64,000 nt of DNA from assembly GCF_001552215.1 (NCBI RefSeq), contig NZ_BCQT01000004.1:620001-684000 (forward strand), read 5' to 3'. Below the pieces are notes generated by a model. The model saw only the letters and a list, made by a program, of their open reading frames with translations, made no database searches and was not told the origin of the DNA. Source of the stretch: Actinomadura macra NBRC 14102 (GTDB lineage Bacteria; Actinomycetota; Actinomycetes; Streptosporangiales; Streptosporangiaceae). This document shows, one piece after another, positions 20,831 through 30,429 of this stretch. Each line of letters starts with the position of its first letter. The first letter of the stretch is position 1. Made by a program: the position numbers and the translations under genes.

Positions 20831-21892
20831 ATGCCGGGACCGGACGGCTGGGACGACGACGTGGACGGCGCCGTCCCGTTCCGCCCCATGTCCATCTCGG
20901 AGATGCTGGACGGCGCCATCGCCGGGATCCGGCGCCGCCCGCGCACGACGCTGGGCCTGTCGGTGGCCATCAGTACGGTGGTCCAGGTGGCGGGCTCGGT
21001 CACCGCGTACTACTTCGTCGGGAGGGACGCGCGGGGCGAGGTCACCCCGGACGTGCTGCTGGACTCCATCGGCGCGCAGGTCACACTCGGTCTGGCCGGG
21101 CTGATCCTGTCGGCGTACGGGATCCTGCTGATGGCGGGGATGATGGCGCCGATCCTGGGGCGCGAGCTGCTAGGGCTCCCGATAGCGCCGGGGCAGGCGT
21201 GGCGGGACGTCCGGCCACGCCTGGGCCGGCTGGCGGCGACGGCCGCGGTGGTCATGGTCGTGCCGCTGCTGGCGCTGGTGCTGCCGGCCATGCCGTTCTT
21301 CCTGCTGCTGGTGGTGGAGGCGCATCCGGCGCTGGCCGTCCTCGCGGGGATCGTGGGCTTCCCGGTCGGGATCGGGCTGATGGTGTGGCTGTACATCCTG
21401 CTCGTCCAGGCCGTCCCGGCAGTGGTCCTTGAGCGGCAGACCGTCACCGGGGCGCTGAGCAGAGCCAAAACCCTCTCCAAGGGGCGCTGGCTGCGCACGT
21501 GCGGCACGCTCCTGCTCGCCTTGGTCGTGACGGTGTTCATGGGGTTCTTCGCCCTGCGAATCCCGTTCCTGATCGTCCAGCTGGTGTTCTTCGGTACCGA
21601 ACCGGAGGGTGGAGCGGCCGTGGCCGCGCTCGCCATCGACACCCTCGGGCGGATCGTGAGCTGGTCGGTCGTCCTGCCGTTCGACGCGGGGGTGATCACC
21701 CTCCTGTACATGGACCGGAGGATGCGCCGCGAGGGCTTCGATCTGGACCTGCGCACCAAGGGCCGCTCCGCGGCGGCCATAGCGGGAGCCGCCGGAAACG
21801 GCAGCGACGGCACAGACGAGGGCGAGGGCTTCATCGACCTGTGGCGGTATGGCCGGATGGCCGCGCGGCCGGGGACAGGGGCGAATCCGTGA
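20831..21892 (+). CDS. polytopic membrane protein opening the MoxR-type operon
   Basis: A 353-residue protein with about six membrane helices in a glycerophosphoryl-diester-phosphodiesterase-membrane-domain-like arrangement (PMSISEMLDGAIAGIRRRPR at the start, RAKTLSKGRWLRTCGTLLLA in the middle, and a final helix before LYMDRRMRREGFDLDL). Such proteins commonly open actinobacterial DUF4129-MoxR-DUF58 operons; no enzymatic residues are visible. The ATG at 20831 follows a GGGAG site. It overlaps the next gene by 4 bp. Confidence 0.8.
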   Translation: MPGPDGWDDDVDGAVPFRPMSISEMLDGAIAGIRRRPRTTLGLSVAISTVVQVAGSVTAYYFVGRDARGEVTPDVLLDSIGAQVTLGLAGLILSAYGILLMAGMMAPILGRELLGLPIAPGQAWRDVRPRLGRLAATAAVVMVVPLLALVLPAMPFFLLLVVEAHPALAVLAGIVGFPVGIGLMVWLYILLVQAVPAVVLERQTVTGALSRAKTLSKGRWLRTCGTLLLALVVTVFMGFFALRIPFLIVQLVFFGTEPEGGAAVAALAIDTLGRIVSWSVVLPFDAGVITLLYMDRRMRREGFDLDLRTKGRSAAAIAGAAGNGSDGTDEGEGFIDLWRYGRMAARPGTGANP

Positions 21893-22635
21893 TGTTCGAT
21901 CCGATCGGACGCGACGAGGCCCGCGAGCTGGCCCGCCGCGAGCTGGAGAAGCAGATCTACCAGCGCGACAAGCCGTCCTGGCTGGAACGGACCTGGGACC
22001 GGTTCGCCAGCTGGCTGAACGAGCTGTTCAACCGCGCCGCCACGCCGAACGCGCAGGGCGACGGCAGCGGCTGGATGTCGATCGCGGTGATCGTCGTCAT
22101 CGTGGTCGTGGCGGTCGCGCTGGTCGTGTGGCTGATGTGGGGGCGCCGCAACCTGCGCTCTCGTGAGGACGCGCTGCTGGAGGACGAGCCGTCCACCGCG
22201 CTCGACCACCGGGAGGCGGCGGAGGCGCACGCGGCGGCCGGGCAGTGGGCCGAGGCGATCCGGGAGCGGCTGCGCGCCATCGCCCGCGACCTGGAGGAGC
22301 GGGCCGTGCTCGCGCCCCGTCCGGGCCGGACCGCCGACGAGCTCGCGGCCGAGGCGGGCGAGGCGGTGCCGCAGCTCGCGGACGAGTTGCGCTCGGGCGT
22401 GCGGACGTTCGACGACGTCTGGTACGGCGACCGCCCCGGCACCGCGGACGGATACGCGCAGCTCAAGAGCCTGGACGAGCGGTTGCGCGAGGCGCGGCCC
22501 AAGCCGCTGGAGCCCGACGCCCTCGTGCCGGTGGGCGGGCCGGACGACACCGATCCCCGTGGGGGCACGGGGAGCGGTCTGGCCGGGGGCGCCGCGAGCG
22601 GAACCGCGGACGAGGACGGAGGCCCGCGATGGTGA
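21889..22635 (+). CDS. DUF4129 membrane protein
   Basis: A 248-residue protein. The first 60 residues are charged and helical (DPIGRDEARELARRELEKQI), one membrane helix spans about 61-82, and the cytoplasmic C-terminal DUF4129 domain contains YAQLKSLDERLREA and TFDDVWYGDRPGT. The GTG at 21889 overlaps the previous stop and lies behind AGGGG; ATG 21892 is an alternative. It is part of the tightly overlapping operon that includes MoxR. Function unknown; partners suggest assembly or proteolysis of membrane or secreted proteins. Confidence 0.85.
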   Translation: MMFDPIGRDEARELARRELEKQIYQRDKPSWLERTWDRFASWLNELFNRAATPNAQGDGSGWMSIAVIVVIVVVAVALVVWLMWGRRNLRSREDALLEDEPSTALDHREAAEAHAAAGQWAEAIRERLRAIARDLEERAVLAPRPGRTADELAAEAGEAVPQLADELRSGVRTFDDVWYGDRPGTADGYAQLKSLDERLREARPKPLEPDALVPVGGPDDTDPRGGTGSGLAGGAASGTADEDGGPRW

Positions 22636-23864
22636 TCCAGTCCCCGCCCAAGGGCCCCGGCCCCGGCACGGGTTCGGCCACGGGTTCGGCGGTGCCGTCC
22701 GCGCGGCAGGTAGCGGGACGGCGCTGGCGGTCGGCGCGCGGCGTCGTCGCCGTGCTCCTCGCGATGGTCCTGATCGCGGTCGTGCTGGCCGCGCTGCGTC
22801 CCTCGGGCTCCCCCGAAGAACTCGACCCGACCTCGCCGAAACGCGACGGCACCCGCGCGCTCGCCGAGATCCTCAAACAGCGCGGGACACCGGTGACCGT
22901 GTCCCGGCGGGCCGGCCAGGCCGCCGCGGCGTCCACACCGGGGAGCGTCCTGGTGGTGACCCGCAGCGAGCGGCTCACCACGGACGACCTCGACCGGCTT
23001 CGCACCGTGCAAGGAGACCTGCTGCTCGTCTCCCCCGGACGGGACGTCATGCAGGCCCTCGCTCCGGGCGTGCGGTCGGACGGGCCGAGCTTCGAGAAGA
23101 CGGCCGAACCGGGCTGCACACTTCACGCCGCGACGCTCGCGGGCGGTGTCACGTTCGGCAACTCGCAGACGTATGAGGCGCCGGCGGGCGCGACCAGCTG
23201 TTACAAGGCGGGCAACGGGGGTGAGGCGGGCGAAGCGGCCCGGCTCGTCCAGATCCAGACGGGCGGCCGCACCATCACGGTGCTCGGATCGTCCGGCTTC
23301 CTCACCAACGAGCACCTCGCCGAGAACGGCAACGCCGCGCTGGCCATGAACCTGGCTGGGGCCCGCTCCAGCGTGGTCTGGCTGATCCCCGACCAGCCCG
23401 CATCCGGCGCCGACACCGGCGACACGTCCCTCGCCGAGCTCGTGCCGTTCGGCGTCTGGCTGTTCTTCCTCGAACTGGTGGTCGCGGTGCTGCTGGTGGC
23501 GGCCTGGCGGGCGCGCCGGCTCGGCCCGGTCGTGGCCGAGGCGCTGCCGGTCGCCGTCCGCTCCGCGGAGACGGTGGAGGGGCGCGCCCGGCTCTACCGC
23601 GCGCGCCGCGCCCGCGACCGGGCCTCCGACGCGCTGCGCTCCGGGGCTCGCGAGCGCATCGTCCCCCTGCTGGGTCTGCCGCGCAGCAGCGCACAGGACC
23701 CGGCCGCCGCGCAGGAGATCGTCACCGCCGTCGCCCTCCGCACGACCCACGAAGAGGCGTACGTCGGCGCGGCCCTGTACGGTCCTGAACCCGCGGACGA
23801 CGCGGGGTTGATCGCCCTCAGCGGCGTCCTCGACGACCTGGAAAGGCAGGTACGCCAGTCGTGA
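22629..23864 (+). CDS. DUF4350 membrane protein
   Basis: A 411-residue protein with an N-terminal helix (about 38-57, GVVAVLLAMVLIAVVLAAL), an extracytoplasmic DUF4350 domain of about 200 residues (LDPTSPKRDGTRALAEILKQ), and a second helix at about 275-297 before a cytoplasmic tail. It is similar in kind and position to M. tuberculosis Rv3691. The ATG at 22629 overlaps the DUF4129 gene by 7 bp and GTGA links it to moxR. Function unknown. Confidence 0.85.
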   Translation: MVIQSPPKGPGPGTGSATGSAVPSARQVAGRRWRSARGVVAVLLAMVLIAVVLAALRPSGSPEELDPTSPKRDGTRALAEILKQRGTPVTVSRRAGQAAAASTPGSVLVVTRSERLTTDDLDRLRTVQGDLLLVSPGRDVMQALAPGVRSDGPSFEKTAEPGCTLHAATLAGGVTFGNSQTYEAPAGATSCYKAGNGGEAGEAARLVQIQTGGRTITVLGSSGFLTNEHLAENGNAALAMNLAGARSSVVWLIPDQPASGADTGDTSLAELVPFGVWLFFLELVVAVLLVAAWRARRLGPVVAEALPVAVRSAETVEGRARLYRARRARDRASDALRSGARERIVPLLGLPRSSAQDPAAAQEIVTAVALRTTHEEAYVGAALYGPEPADDAGLIALSGVLDDLERQVRQS

Positions 23865-24931
23865 ACCACCCTGTTGACCTCGGGAAGGACGACGGGCCCG
23901 GCATGGGCTCCGGCTCCCCCGTCGACACGCCGCCGGGGGCCACGCCGCCGGGCGCCGAGCGAATGCCCGAGGAGGTCCGGCGACAGGCCGAGATCGCCCG
24001 CGCGGCGCTCACGGCGCTGCGCAAGGAGGTGGCCAAGACAGTCGTCGGTCAGGACTCCGTGGTGACCGGTCTCGTCATCGCGCTGCTCTGCCGCGGACAC
24101 GTGCTGTTGGAGGGCGTCCCCGGCACCGCCAAGACGCTGCTCATCAAGACGCTCTCGCGCGCCCTCGACCTGGACTTCAAGCGTGTCCAGTTCACCCCCG
24201 ACCTGATGCCCGGCGATGTGACGGGGTCGCTGGTGTACGACAACCGCTCCGCGGAGTTCGAGTTCCGCGAGGGCCCCGTCTTCACCAACCTCCTGCTCGC
24301 CGATGAGATCAACCGGACCCCGCCGAAGACCCAGGCGTCCCTGCTGGAGGCCATGGAGGAACGGCAGGTCTCCGTCGAGGGGACGGCGCGTCCGCTACCC
24401 GACCCCTTCATGGTGTGCGCGACCCAGAACCCGATCGAGTACGAGGGCACCTATCCCTTGCCCGAGGCCCAGCTCGACCGGTTCCTGGTGAAGCTGACCG
24501 TGCCCGTCCCCACCCGGGACGAGGAGATCTCCATGCTGCAACGGCACGCCGCCGGATTCGATCCGCGCGACCTGTCGGAGGTGCGGCCCGTCGCGGGCGC
24601 GACCGAGCTGGCAGCCGGGCGGGCCGCGGTCCGGTCCGTCCATCTGGACCCGAAGGTCGCCGCCTACGTCGTGGACCTGTGCCGCGCGACCCGGCAGTCC
24701 CCGTCGCTCCAGCTGGGCGTGTCCCCCCGCGGTGCGACGGCGCTGCTGTCGACGTCCCGGGCGTGGGCGTGGCTGTCGGGACGCGACTACGTGACGCCGG
24801 ACGACGTGAAGGCGCTGGCCCGCCCGACGCTCCGCCACCGGGTGCAGCTGCGTCCCGAGGCCGAGCTGGAGGGCGCCACCGCGGACGGCGTGCTGGAGGG
24901 CATCCTCGCCCACGTCCCCGCGCCGCGCTGA
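23861..24931 (+). CDS. MoxR-family AAA+ ATPase
   Basis: A 356-residue chaperone-like ATPase. It has Walker A GVPGTAKT (85-92), Walker B LLADEINR (about 146-153), sensor motif CATQNPIEYEGTYPLPEAQL, and a C-terminal lid. MoxR proteins usually act with the adjacent DUF58/VWA proteins to mature complexes. A Gly/Pro-rich extension of about 35 residues precedes the ATPase. GTG 23861 overlaps the upstream stop and TGATG links it to the DUF58 gene, so translation is coupled. It resembles Rv3692 (moxR2) by context. Confidence 0.93.
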   Translation: MNHPVDLGKDDGPGMGSGSPVDTPPGATPPGAERMPEEVRRQAEIARAALTALRKEVAKTVVGQDSVVTGLVIALLCRGHVLLEGVPGTAKTLLIKTLSRALDLDFKRVQFTPDLMPGDVTGSLVYDNRSAEFEFREGPVFTNLLLADEINRTPPKTQASLLEAMEERQVSVEGTARPLPDPFMVCATQNPIEYEGTYPLPEAQLDRFLVKLTVPVPTRDEEISMLQRHAAGFDPRDLSEVRPVAGATELAAGRAAVRSVHLDPKVAAYVVDLCRATRQSPSLQLGVSPRGATALLSTSRAWAWLSGRDYVTPDDVKALARPTLRHRVQLRPEAELEGATADGVLEGILAHVPAPR

Positions 24932-26223
24932 TGGCGTTGACCGGACGCCTGGGCTTGCTGGCGCTGCTCGGCGCGCTCGTCCCGCTGCTGGTGCCGAGCT
25001 GGTGGGTGCTGTTCGCGCTGTGGGGCGTCCTGCTGCTCGGCGTCGTCGCCGACCTGGCCCTCGCGGGCAACGTACGGGCGCTGCGCTTCCACCGGGCGGG
25101 GGACACGAGCGTCCGGCTCGGTGAGACGGCACAGGTCACGCTGACGGTCGAGAACCTCGGCAGACGGCGCCTGAAGGCCCGCCTGCGGGACGTGTGGCCG
25201 CCGAGCGCGGGCGCGGGCCCCCGCACCGTCAAGCTGGACGTGCCCGCCGGGGAACGCCGCCGCGTCGAGATGACGCTCACCCCCACACGGCGCGGCGACC
25301 GGCGCGCCGTCACCGTCGTGGTGCGGTCGGTGGGGCCGCTCGGCCTGGCCGCGCGGCAACTGTCGCGGCCCGCGCCGTGGACGGTCCGGGCGCTCCCGGC
25401 CTTCCCGTCCCGCCGCCACCTGCCCGCCAAGCTCGCGCGGCTGCGGGAGCTGACCGGCGCGCACGTCGCGCTGATCCGCGGCCAGGGCACCGAGTTCGAC
25501 TCGCTGCGCGAGTACGTGGACGGCGACGACGTCCGGTCCATCGACTGGCGGGCCACCGCGCGGCGCGGCGACGTGGTCGTGCGGACGTGGCGTCCCGAGC
25601 GCGACCGGCGCATCTACCTGGTGCTCGACACCGGCCGGACGTCCGCGGGTCGCGTCGGCGACATCCCTCGCCTGGACTGCTCGATGGACGCGGCGCTGCT
25701 GCTCGGCGCCCTCGCGTCCCGCGCCGGCGACCGGGTGGACCTGCTCGCCTACGACCGGCGCGTCCGCACCCGCGTCGAGGGCGCCTCCCGGACCGACCTG
25801 CTGCCCGCGATGGTGCACGCGATGGCGCCGCTGGAACCCGAGCTGCTCGAATGCGACGCCGCGGGCATGGTGTCGACGCTGATGGCGCGCGTCCGGCAGC
25901 GCTGCCTGGTCGTACTGCTGACGGAGCTGAACACCGCCGCGATCGAGGAGGGCCTGCTGCCGCTGCTGCCCCAGCTCACCGCCCGGCACCTGGTCATGAT
26001 CGCCGCGGTGGCGGACCCGCGGGTCGGGGAGATGGCGGCCGGACGCGGCGACCTCGCGGCGGTCTACGACGCGTCCGCCGCCGAGCGGGCCCGCGCGGAC
26101 CGCCGCCGCCTCACCGCCGAACTGCGCAGCCACGGCGTCGAGGTGGTGGACGCACCCCCCGAGGAGATCGCACCCGCCCTAGCCGACGCCTACCTGGCCC
26201 TCAAGGCCGCCGGGAGACTGTGA
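24931..26223 (+). CDS. DUF58 domain protein (MoxR partner)
   Basis: A 430-residue protein with two N-terminal membrane helices (about 5-45), an immunoglobulin-like segment, and the DUF58 core REYVDGDDVRSIDWRATAR at about 190. A VWA-like fold follows (IYLVLDTGRTSAGR). DUF58 proteins are the typical adaptors of MoxR ATPases. The ATG overlaps the moxR stop by one base; the frame stays open upstream inside moxR but that is a shadow. The stop lies 6 nt before repeat B1. Confidence 0.92.
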   Translation: MALTGRLGLLALLGALVPLLVPSWWVLFALWGVLLLGVVADLALAGNVRALRFHRAGDTSVRLGETAQVTLTVENLGRRRLKARLRDVWPPSAGAGPRTVKLDVPAGERRRVEMTLTPTRRGDRRAVTVVVRSVGPLGLAARQLSRPAPWTVRALPAFPSRRHLPAKLARLRELTGAHVALIRGQGTEFDSLREYVDGDDVRSIDWRATARRGDVVVRTWRPERDRRIYLVLDTGRTSAGRVGDIPRLDCSMDAALLLGALASRAGDRVDLLAYDRRVRTRVEGASRTDLLPAMVHAMAPLEPELLECDAAGMVSTLMARVRQRCLVVLLTELNTAAIEEGLLPLLPQLTARHLVMIAAVADPRVGEMAAGRGDLAAVYDASAAERARADRRRLTAELRSHGVEVVDAPPEEIAPALADAYLALKAAGRL

Positions 26224-26229
26224 CTATTT

Positions 26230-26370
26230 GCAGTGTCCTCGGCATCGGGCCTTGGCGGCCCTCCTTCCACGGGCACTGCGCGATCGCTGCATCGCTTTCG
26301 ACTCGCCCTGGAGGGCTCGCTTCGCGATCAGATCCTCGCAGGCTCGGATCTGCCTTCGGACGCGATCGCA
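26230..26370 (-). repeat. structured intergenic repeat, family B copy 1
   Basis: Read on the minus strand it begins with palindrome GCGATCGC, then stem CAGATCC / GGATCTG, hairpin ATCGC-GAA-GCGA, hairpin GCCCT-CC-AGGGC, and a terminal hairpin whose arms are at 26271-26279 and 26230-26238 with an inner GGGCC / GGCCC stem. It aligns with 32500-32643 and 51376-51516. It fills the space between two convergent genes and may serve as a terminator for the DUF58 gene, whose stop is 6 nt away. Confidence 0.88.
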
Positions 26371-26392
26371 GACCGCCTGTCCGTGGCACGGC

Positions 26393-27388
26393 TCAGCCCG
26401 AGACGGGGGCCAGGTCTGGGCGCAGGTCGGCGTCGCCTGTCTCGCCTCGGCGGGTCGCACGGCGGCCCAGGACGATCACGTAGCTGAGGAACGCCACCTC
26501 GGCGACCACGCCGATGCCGATGCGGAGCCATGTCACGTGCACCCAGCCCGTCACGAAGCCCTCGATGAGACCGGACACCAGCAGCACGCCGACGAGGCCG
26601 ATCGCGATGCTCACCGCCGAGCGCCCCTCCTCGGCGAGGGCCTGCCCGCGGGTGCGGCGACCGGGGTCCACGACGGTCCAGCCCAGCTTCAGGCCGCCCG
26701 CGCAGGCCAGGTACACGGCGGTCAGCTCCAGCAGGCCGTGCGGCAGGATCAGCCCGAAGAAGATCGATCCCTTTCCGGACGCGAACATCAGGCCGCCGAC
26801 GACGCCGAGGTTGATCTGGTTCATCAGCAGCACGTACACGGTGGGGATGCCGAGCATGATCCCGAAGATCAGCGCGACCGCCGACACCCACGCGTTGTTG
26901 ATCCACACCTGGAACGCGAACGACGAGGCCGAGTGCTCGGTGTAGTAGTTCGCGAAGTCGCGGTCGACCAGCTCGCGGATCTCGTCCGGCGTCGCGATGG
27001 TCGCCTGCACCTCGGGGCTGTGCACGATCCAGATCGCCAGGGCCAGCGCCAGCAGGTTGCCGAGGACGGCGTTCCCGAGCCACCACCAGCGCATCCGGTA
27101 CGCCGCCGCGGGAAACGACACCGTCGCGAACCGCGACACGTCCCGCCAGAGCGGGGCCTGCGCCCCGGCCACGGCCGCCCGCCCGCGCGCCACGAGGGAC
27201 GACAGACGGCCCACGAGCTGCGGGTCCGGGGAGCTCGACCGCACCACCGACAGGTGCGTCGCGGTGCGCTGGTACAGCTCGACCAGCTCGTCGATCTCCG
27301 TGCCGGACAGCCGTCGGCCGCGGTTGATCAACCGTTCCAGGCGCTGCCAGTCGGCGTTGTGCGCGGCCACATAGGCGTCGACGTCCAC
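26393..27388 (-). CDS. SpoIIM/DUF95-family membrane protein
   Basis: A 331-residue protein. The N-terminal 90 residues are a soluble helical part ([20 protein letters not shown]). Five or six membrane helices follow with the family motifs [12 protein letters not shown] and [14 protein letters not shown]. SpoIIM in Bacillus acts in engulfment; actinobacterial members sit opposite RDD genes next to MoxR clusters, as with Rv3694c. The start is GTG 27388. It is divergent from the RDD gene with 71 bp between. Confidence 0.88.
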   Translation of the reverse strand: MDVDAYVAAHNADWQRLERLINRGRRLSGTEIDELVELYQRTATHLSVVRSSSPDPQLVGRLSSLVARGRAAVAGAQAPLWRDVSRFATVSFPAAAYRMRWWWLGNAVLGNLLALALAIWIVHSPEVQATIATPDEIRELVDRDFANYYTEHSASSFAFQVWINNAWVSAVALIFGIMLGIPTVYVLLMNQINLGVVGGLMFASGKGSIFFGLILPHGLLELTAVYLACAGGLKLGWTVVDPGRRTRGQALAEEGRSAVSIAIGLVGVLLVSGLIEGFVTGWVHVTWLRIGIGVVAEVAFLSYVIVLGRRATRRGETGDADLRPDLAPVSG

Positions 27389-27459
27389 CCCGGGAGACTA
27401 ACGCCTCGGCCCGCCGAACCGGCAAAATGGACCCGCCCCCGGCATTGGAGGAACAGGAC

Positions 27460-28599
27460 ATGGCCGAACTCGTCACCGGCGAGGCCGTCGCGCTCGACAT
27501 CAGGGTCGCGCGGCTCGCCAGCCGTGGCTGCGCCGTGCTGCTGGACCTGATGCTCCAGCTGGTGATCCTCTACGGCGCCATCATGGTCGCGTCCATGACC
27601 TCGCTCGTCGCGGACGACGCGTGGGCGGCGGGCCTGACGATCCTGGCGATGGTGGCCGTCATCGTCGGCTACCCGTGCGCGTTCGAGACCCTGACACGCG
27701 GCCGGACGCTCGGCAAGATGGCCGCCGGGCTGCGCGTCGTCGCCGACGACGGCGGGCCGATCCGGTTCCGGCAGGCGCTCGTCCGGGCGCTCGCCGGGTT
27801 CATCGAGTTCTGGACGCTCTACAGCGCGCCGGCCCTCGTCGCGTCCCTGTGCAGCAAGCGCGGCAAGCGCCTCGGTGACCTGTTCGCCGGGACGATCGTC
27901 ATCCAGGAGCGGGTGCCGACCTCGGTGTTCGGCCCGGTCGCGGTGATGCCGCCGCAACTCGCCGGGTGGGCCCGGACGCTGGAGCTGTCGATGCTGCCGG
28001 ACGAGCTGGCGATGACCGCGCGGCAGTACCTGTCCCGTTTCTGGGAGCTGCTGCCCGACGTCCGCGACTCGCTCGGCCAGCGCATCAGCGACCAGGTCAC
28101 CGCCACCGTGAGCCCGCCGCCGCCACCGGGCGTCCGCCCCGAGATCCTGCTGTCGGCGATCCTCGCCGAGCGCCGCCATCGCGAGGAGTGGCGCCTCGCC
28201 CAGCGCCGCGCGGCGCGGCTCCGCCGTCTCGGCCGGACCGACTGGACGACCCCGCAGCCGGACCACGCGCCCGTCGCGGCACCGGCCATGGCGATGGCCG
28301 GGGCGCCTCCGGCGTTCCCCGTCCGGCAGGGCCCGCCGGCCCCTCCCCCGTTCAGCGCTCCGGGGCCCGGACAACCCCAGTTCCTGCCTCCGCACAACTA
28401 CGGCGCAGGCCCGTACCAGGGTGTCCTTCCCCAGGCCCCGCAAGGGCCGCCCCAAGGACCTGCGGGCGGCCCGTACGGACCCGGGCAGTACCCCTCTGGG
28501 CAGTACCCAACGGGCCAGTACCCATCCGGGCCCTATCCCGGCGCTCCGTACCCCACCGGCCAGTACCCCACCGGTCAGTACCCGGGGCGTCCGAGCTAG
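27460..28599 (+). CDS. RDD-family membrane protein with G/Y/P/Q repeat tail
   Basis: A 379-residue protein. The RDD domain occupies about 10-150: three helices, with the arginine in [20 protein letters not shown] and the [12 protein letters not shown] motif. From about 270 the tail is low-complexity, ending in repeats of GQYP[ST] (residues about 330-375). I chose ATG 27460 since GGAGG precedes it at good spacing; a codon 11 residues earlier has none. It is similar in context to Rv3695. Function unknown; RDD proteins are often transport-related. Confidence 0.87.
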   Translation: MAELVTGEAVALDIRVARLASRGCAVLLDLMLQLVILYGAIMVASMTSLVADDAWAAGLTILAMVAVIVGYPCAFETLTRGRTLGKMAAGLRVVADDGGPIRFRQALVRALAGFIEFWTLYSAPALVASLCSKRGKRLGDLFAGTIVIQERVPTSVFGPVAVMPPQLAGWARTLELSMLPDELAMTARQYLSRFWELLPDVRDSLGQRISDQVTATVSPPPPPGVRPEILLSAILAERRHREEWRLAQRRAARLRRLGRTDWTTPQPDHAPVAAPAMAMAGAPPAFPVRQGPPAPPPFSAPGPGQPQFLPPHNYGAGPYQGVLPQAPQGPPQGPAGGPYGPGQYPSGQYPTGQYPSGPYPGAPYPTGQYPTGQYPGRPS

Positions 28600-28920
28600 A
28601 GCCGGGGCCGACACGTCCAGCATCACGGGCAATGACGGCCCGACCCGGTTCGTCCGTCTCCTGGCCAGTTCCTTCCCTTGGGCCGCCGGGGGGACGGCCA
28701 CCACACTGTCCTACACCAGCGGAATCCTGACGGCCGGCTGAAGGAACCGCGCGGGAGCGTCCGGTCCCATCGCGATGCGGCTTCCGGCCGCCGCCTACCG
28801 TGACACATCCGCGATCACCTCCACCGGCCTCGCACGCCGTGACCACGACGCCCTGAACGACCCCCGAACCGATCCTGGAACCGGTTCAGGGGCCGACTGG
28901 GCCGCGCGGCAGGCGTCCGG
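28600..28920. other. 321-bp gap between RDD gene and carboxypeptidase gene
   Basis: These are the convergent 3' flanks of two genes. No protein family is recognisable. A palindrome-centred stretch, CCTGGAACCGGTTCAGG at about 28875, could mark the end of transcription, but it lacks a proper loop. Confidence 0.45.
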
Positions 28921-30177
28921 TCAGGCCGCGCAGTACTGGCCCTCCTTGCCGATGGCCCGGTACGGGCAGTCGGCATAGGCGGTCAGGCGCAGCAGGGCCT
29001 CACGGCTCCGCTGAACCTGGCTTTCGATGGCCGACGGGGGCGGGTAGAAGCTCCCGCCGCCCAGCTCGAACGTGTACGAGAAGATGCGTTGGTCTCCCCA
29101 CGTCCAGTCGTCGGTCGTGCCATCGGTGATGTACAGGTCGCTGGACTGCTCGGGCGTGAAGCCCTGCGTCTGGGCCATCTCCCGGCCGATGGTGCGGTGG
29201 GCGTTCTCGTCGTCCACGTCCATCGACCCGGGCACCGTGTTGTTCATGGTGTAGCCGAACGGCCAGAGCACCAGCTCGGCGACCGAGTGGATGTCCAGGA
29301 ACATCTTGATCTGCTGCTTGCCGCCGACCCTGCGGCTCCGCACGTAGTTGGCGAGGACCTTCGTCTCGGTGGCCGACTCGGGGCCGGTGCCCCGGTAGGT
29401 CTCGCTCGACGTGCTGGAGGACGACCCGTTGCAGCAGCCCCACTTGTAGGCGAAGTTGCGGTTCAGGTCGGTGCCCGGCCCTTCCCGGTTCTTGCGCCAC
29501 ATGCGGCCGGCCTGGGTGTCGCTGGTCATGTCGTAGACCTGGCCGTCGGGATTGACCATCGGCATGATGGTGATCTCCCGGTTGTCCACCAGGTCGGTGA
29601 TCCGCTTGTCCGACCCGTAGCCCTTGGTGAGCTGGCCGATGTAGTCCAGGGCCTGCTCCGCGGTGAGCCGCTCGCGGGCGTGGATGTTGGCGATGATCAT
29701 GACTTCGGGCTCGTTCTCGTCCGTCGCCACGTTGTCGCTGATCTTGACGCCGATGATGTCGCGGCCCTGGCCGGACTTGCCCACCAGGAACTTCCGCGCG
29801 ATCTGCGGGTACGCGGCGACGACCGAGTCGACCTCCGCCTGCATCTCGGCGAACGTGTGGTACGAGCTCGCCGACGCGGTCGGCGGGGTCACGGGCTTGG
29901 GCAGCGGAGCGCTCACCTTGAAGCCGAGCTTCTTGATCGCTTCGACCTCGGACGGGATCGCGCTGATCTCGACGCCGTCCGCACGGAGGATGTCGATGGC
30001 GGCGCCCGTTTGGGCGACCTGGGTGCGCTGCAGGCTGGTCGTGGGGCCGGTGACCTTGTACTGCTGGGACGTGACAGGGCTCGGCGCGGATGCGCCGGCG
30101 GTGCCGGGCACGGTCGCGGCGAGGGCTCCGGCGGCAAGCACCGCGAGAAGGGAGCGCACTCTGCTGGTAATAACCAT
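28921..30177 (-). CDS. secreted M14-family zinc carboxypeptidase
   Basis: A 418-residue exoenzyme. A signal peptide (about 1-30, LLAVLAAGALAATVPGTAGA) and a propeptide of about 70 residues precede the peptidase. Zinc ligands H166 and E169 lie in NIHARERLT; the third His is in DIHSVAELVLWPFG, and the catalytic Glu in FSYTFELGGGSFYPP. The set is complete, so it should be active and release C-terminal residues of peptides outside the cell, like actinomycete carboxypeptidase T. I chose ATG 30177 because the signal peptide begins there. Confidence 0.9.
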   Translation of the reverse strand: MVITSRVRSLLAVLAAGALAATVPGTAGASAPSPVTSQQYKVTGPTTSLQRTQVAQTGAAIDILRADGVEISAIPSEVEAIKKLGFKVSAPLPKPVTPPTASASSYHTFAEMQAEVDSVVAAYPQIARKFLVGKSGQGRDIIGVKISDNVATDENEPEVMIIANIHARERLTAEQALDYIGQLTKGYGSDKRITDLVDNREITIMPMVNPDGQVYDMTSDTQAGRMWRKNREGPGTDLNRNFAYKWGCCNGSSSSTSSETYRGTGPESATETKVLANYVRSRRVGGKQQIKMFLDIHSVAELVLWPFGYTMNNTVPGSMDVDDENAHRTIGREMAQTQGFTPEQSSDLYITDGTTDDWTWGDQRIFSYTFELGGGSFYPPPSAIESQVQRSREALLRLTAYADCPYRAIGKEGQYCAA

Positions 30178-30429
30178 TTGACGGGTAACCTGCCATTCGG
30201 ATGTGCGTGCTGGGGCACGCGGCGGGGGGCTCCTCAGGAGGGTCACGAACGCATGCGGTGTCGCCACAATGACCGGTTCGGGCCCGCTTTACAATGGGTG
30301 CCATTTCACCGCCACCGGGACCGTTAAAAACACAAAAGTGCAGGTCAAAGCCGTCAGGTTGCGAGGTCTTCCAGACCCAATCAAACGGGATGTGAAATTT
30401 CAGGCCAGCCCGACCAGCGAAAACGGTCT

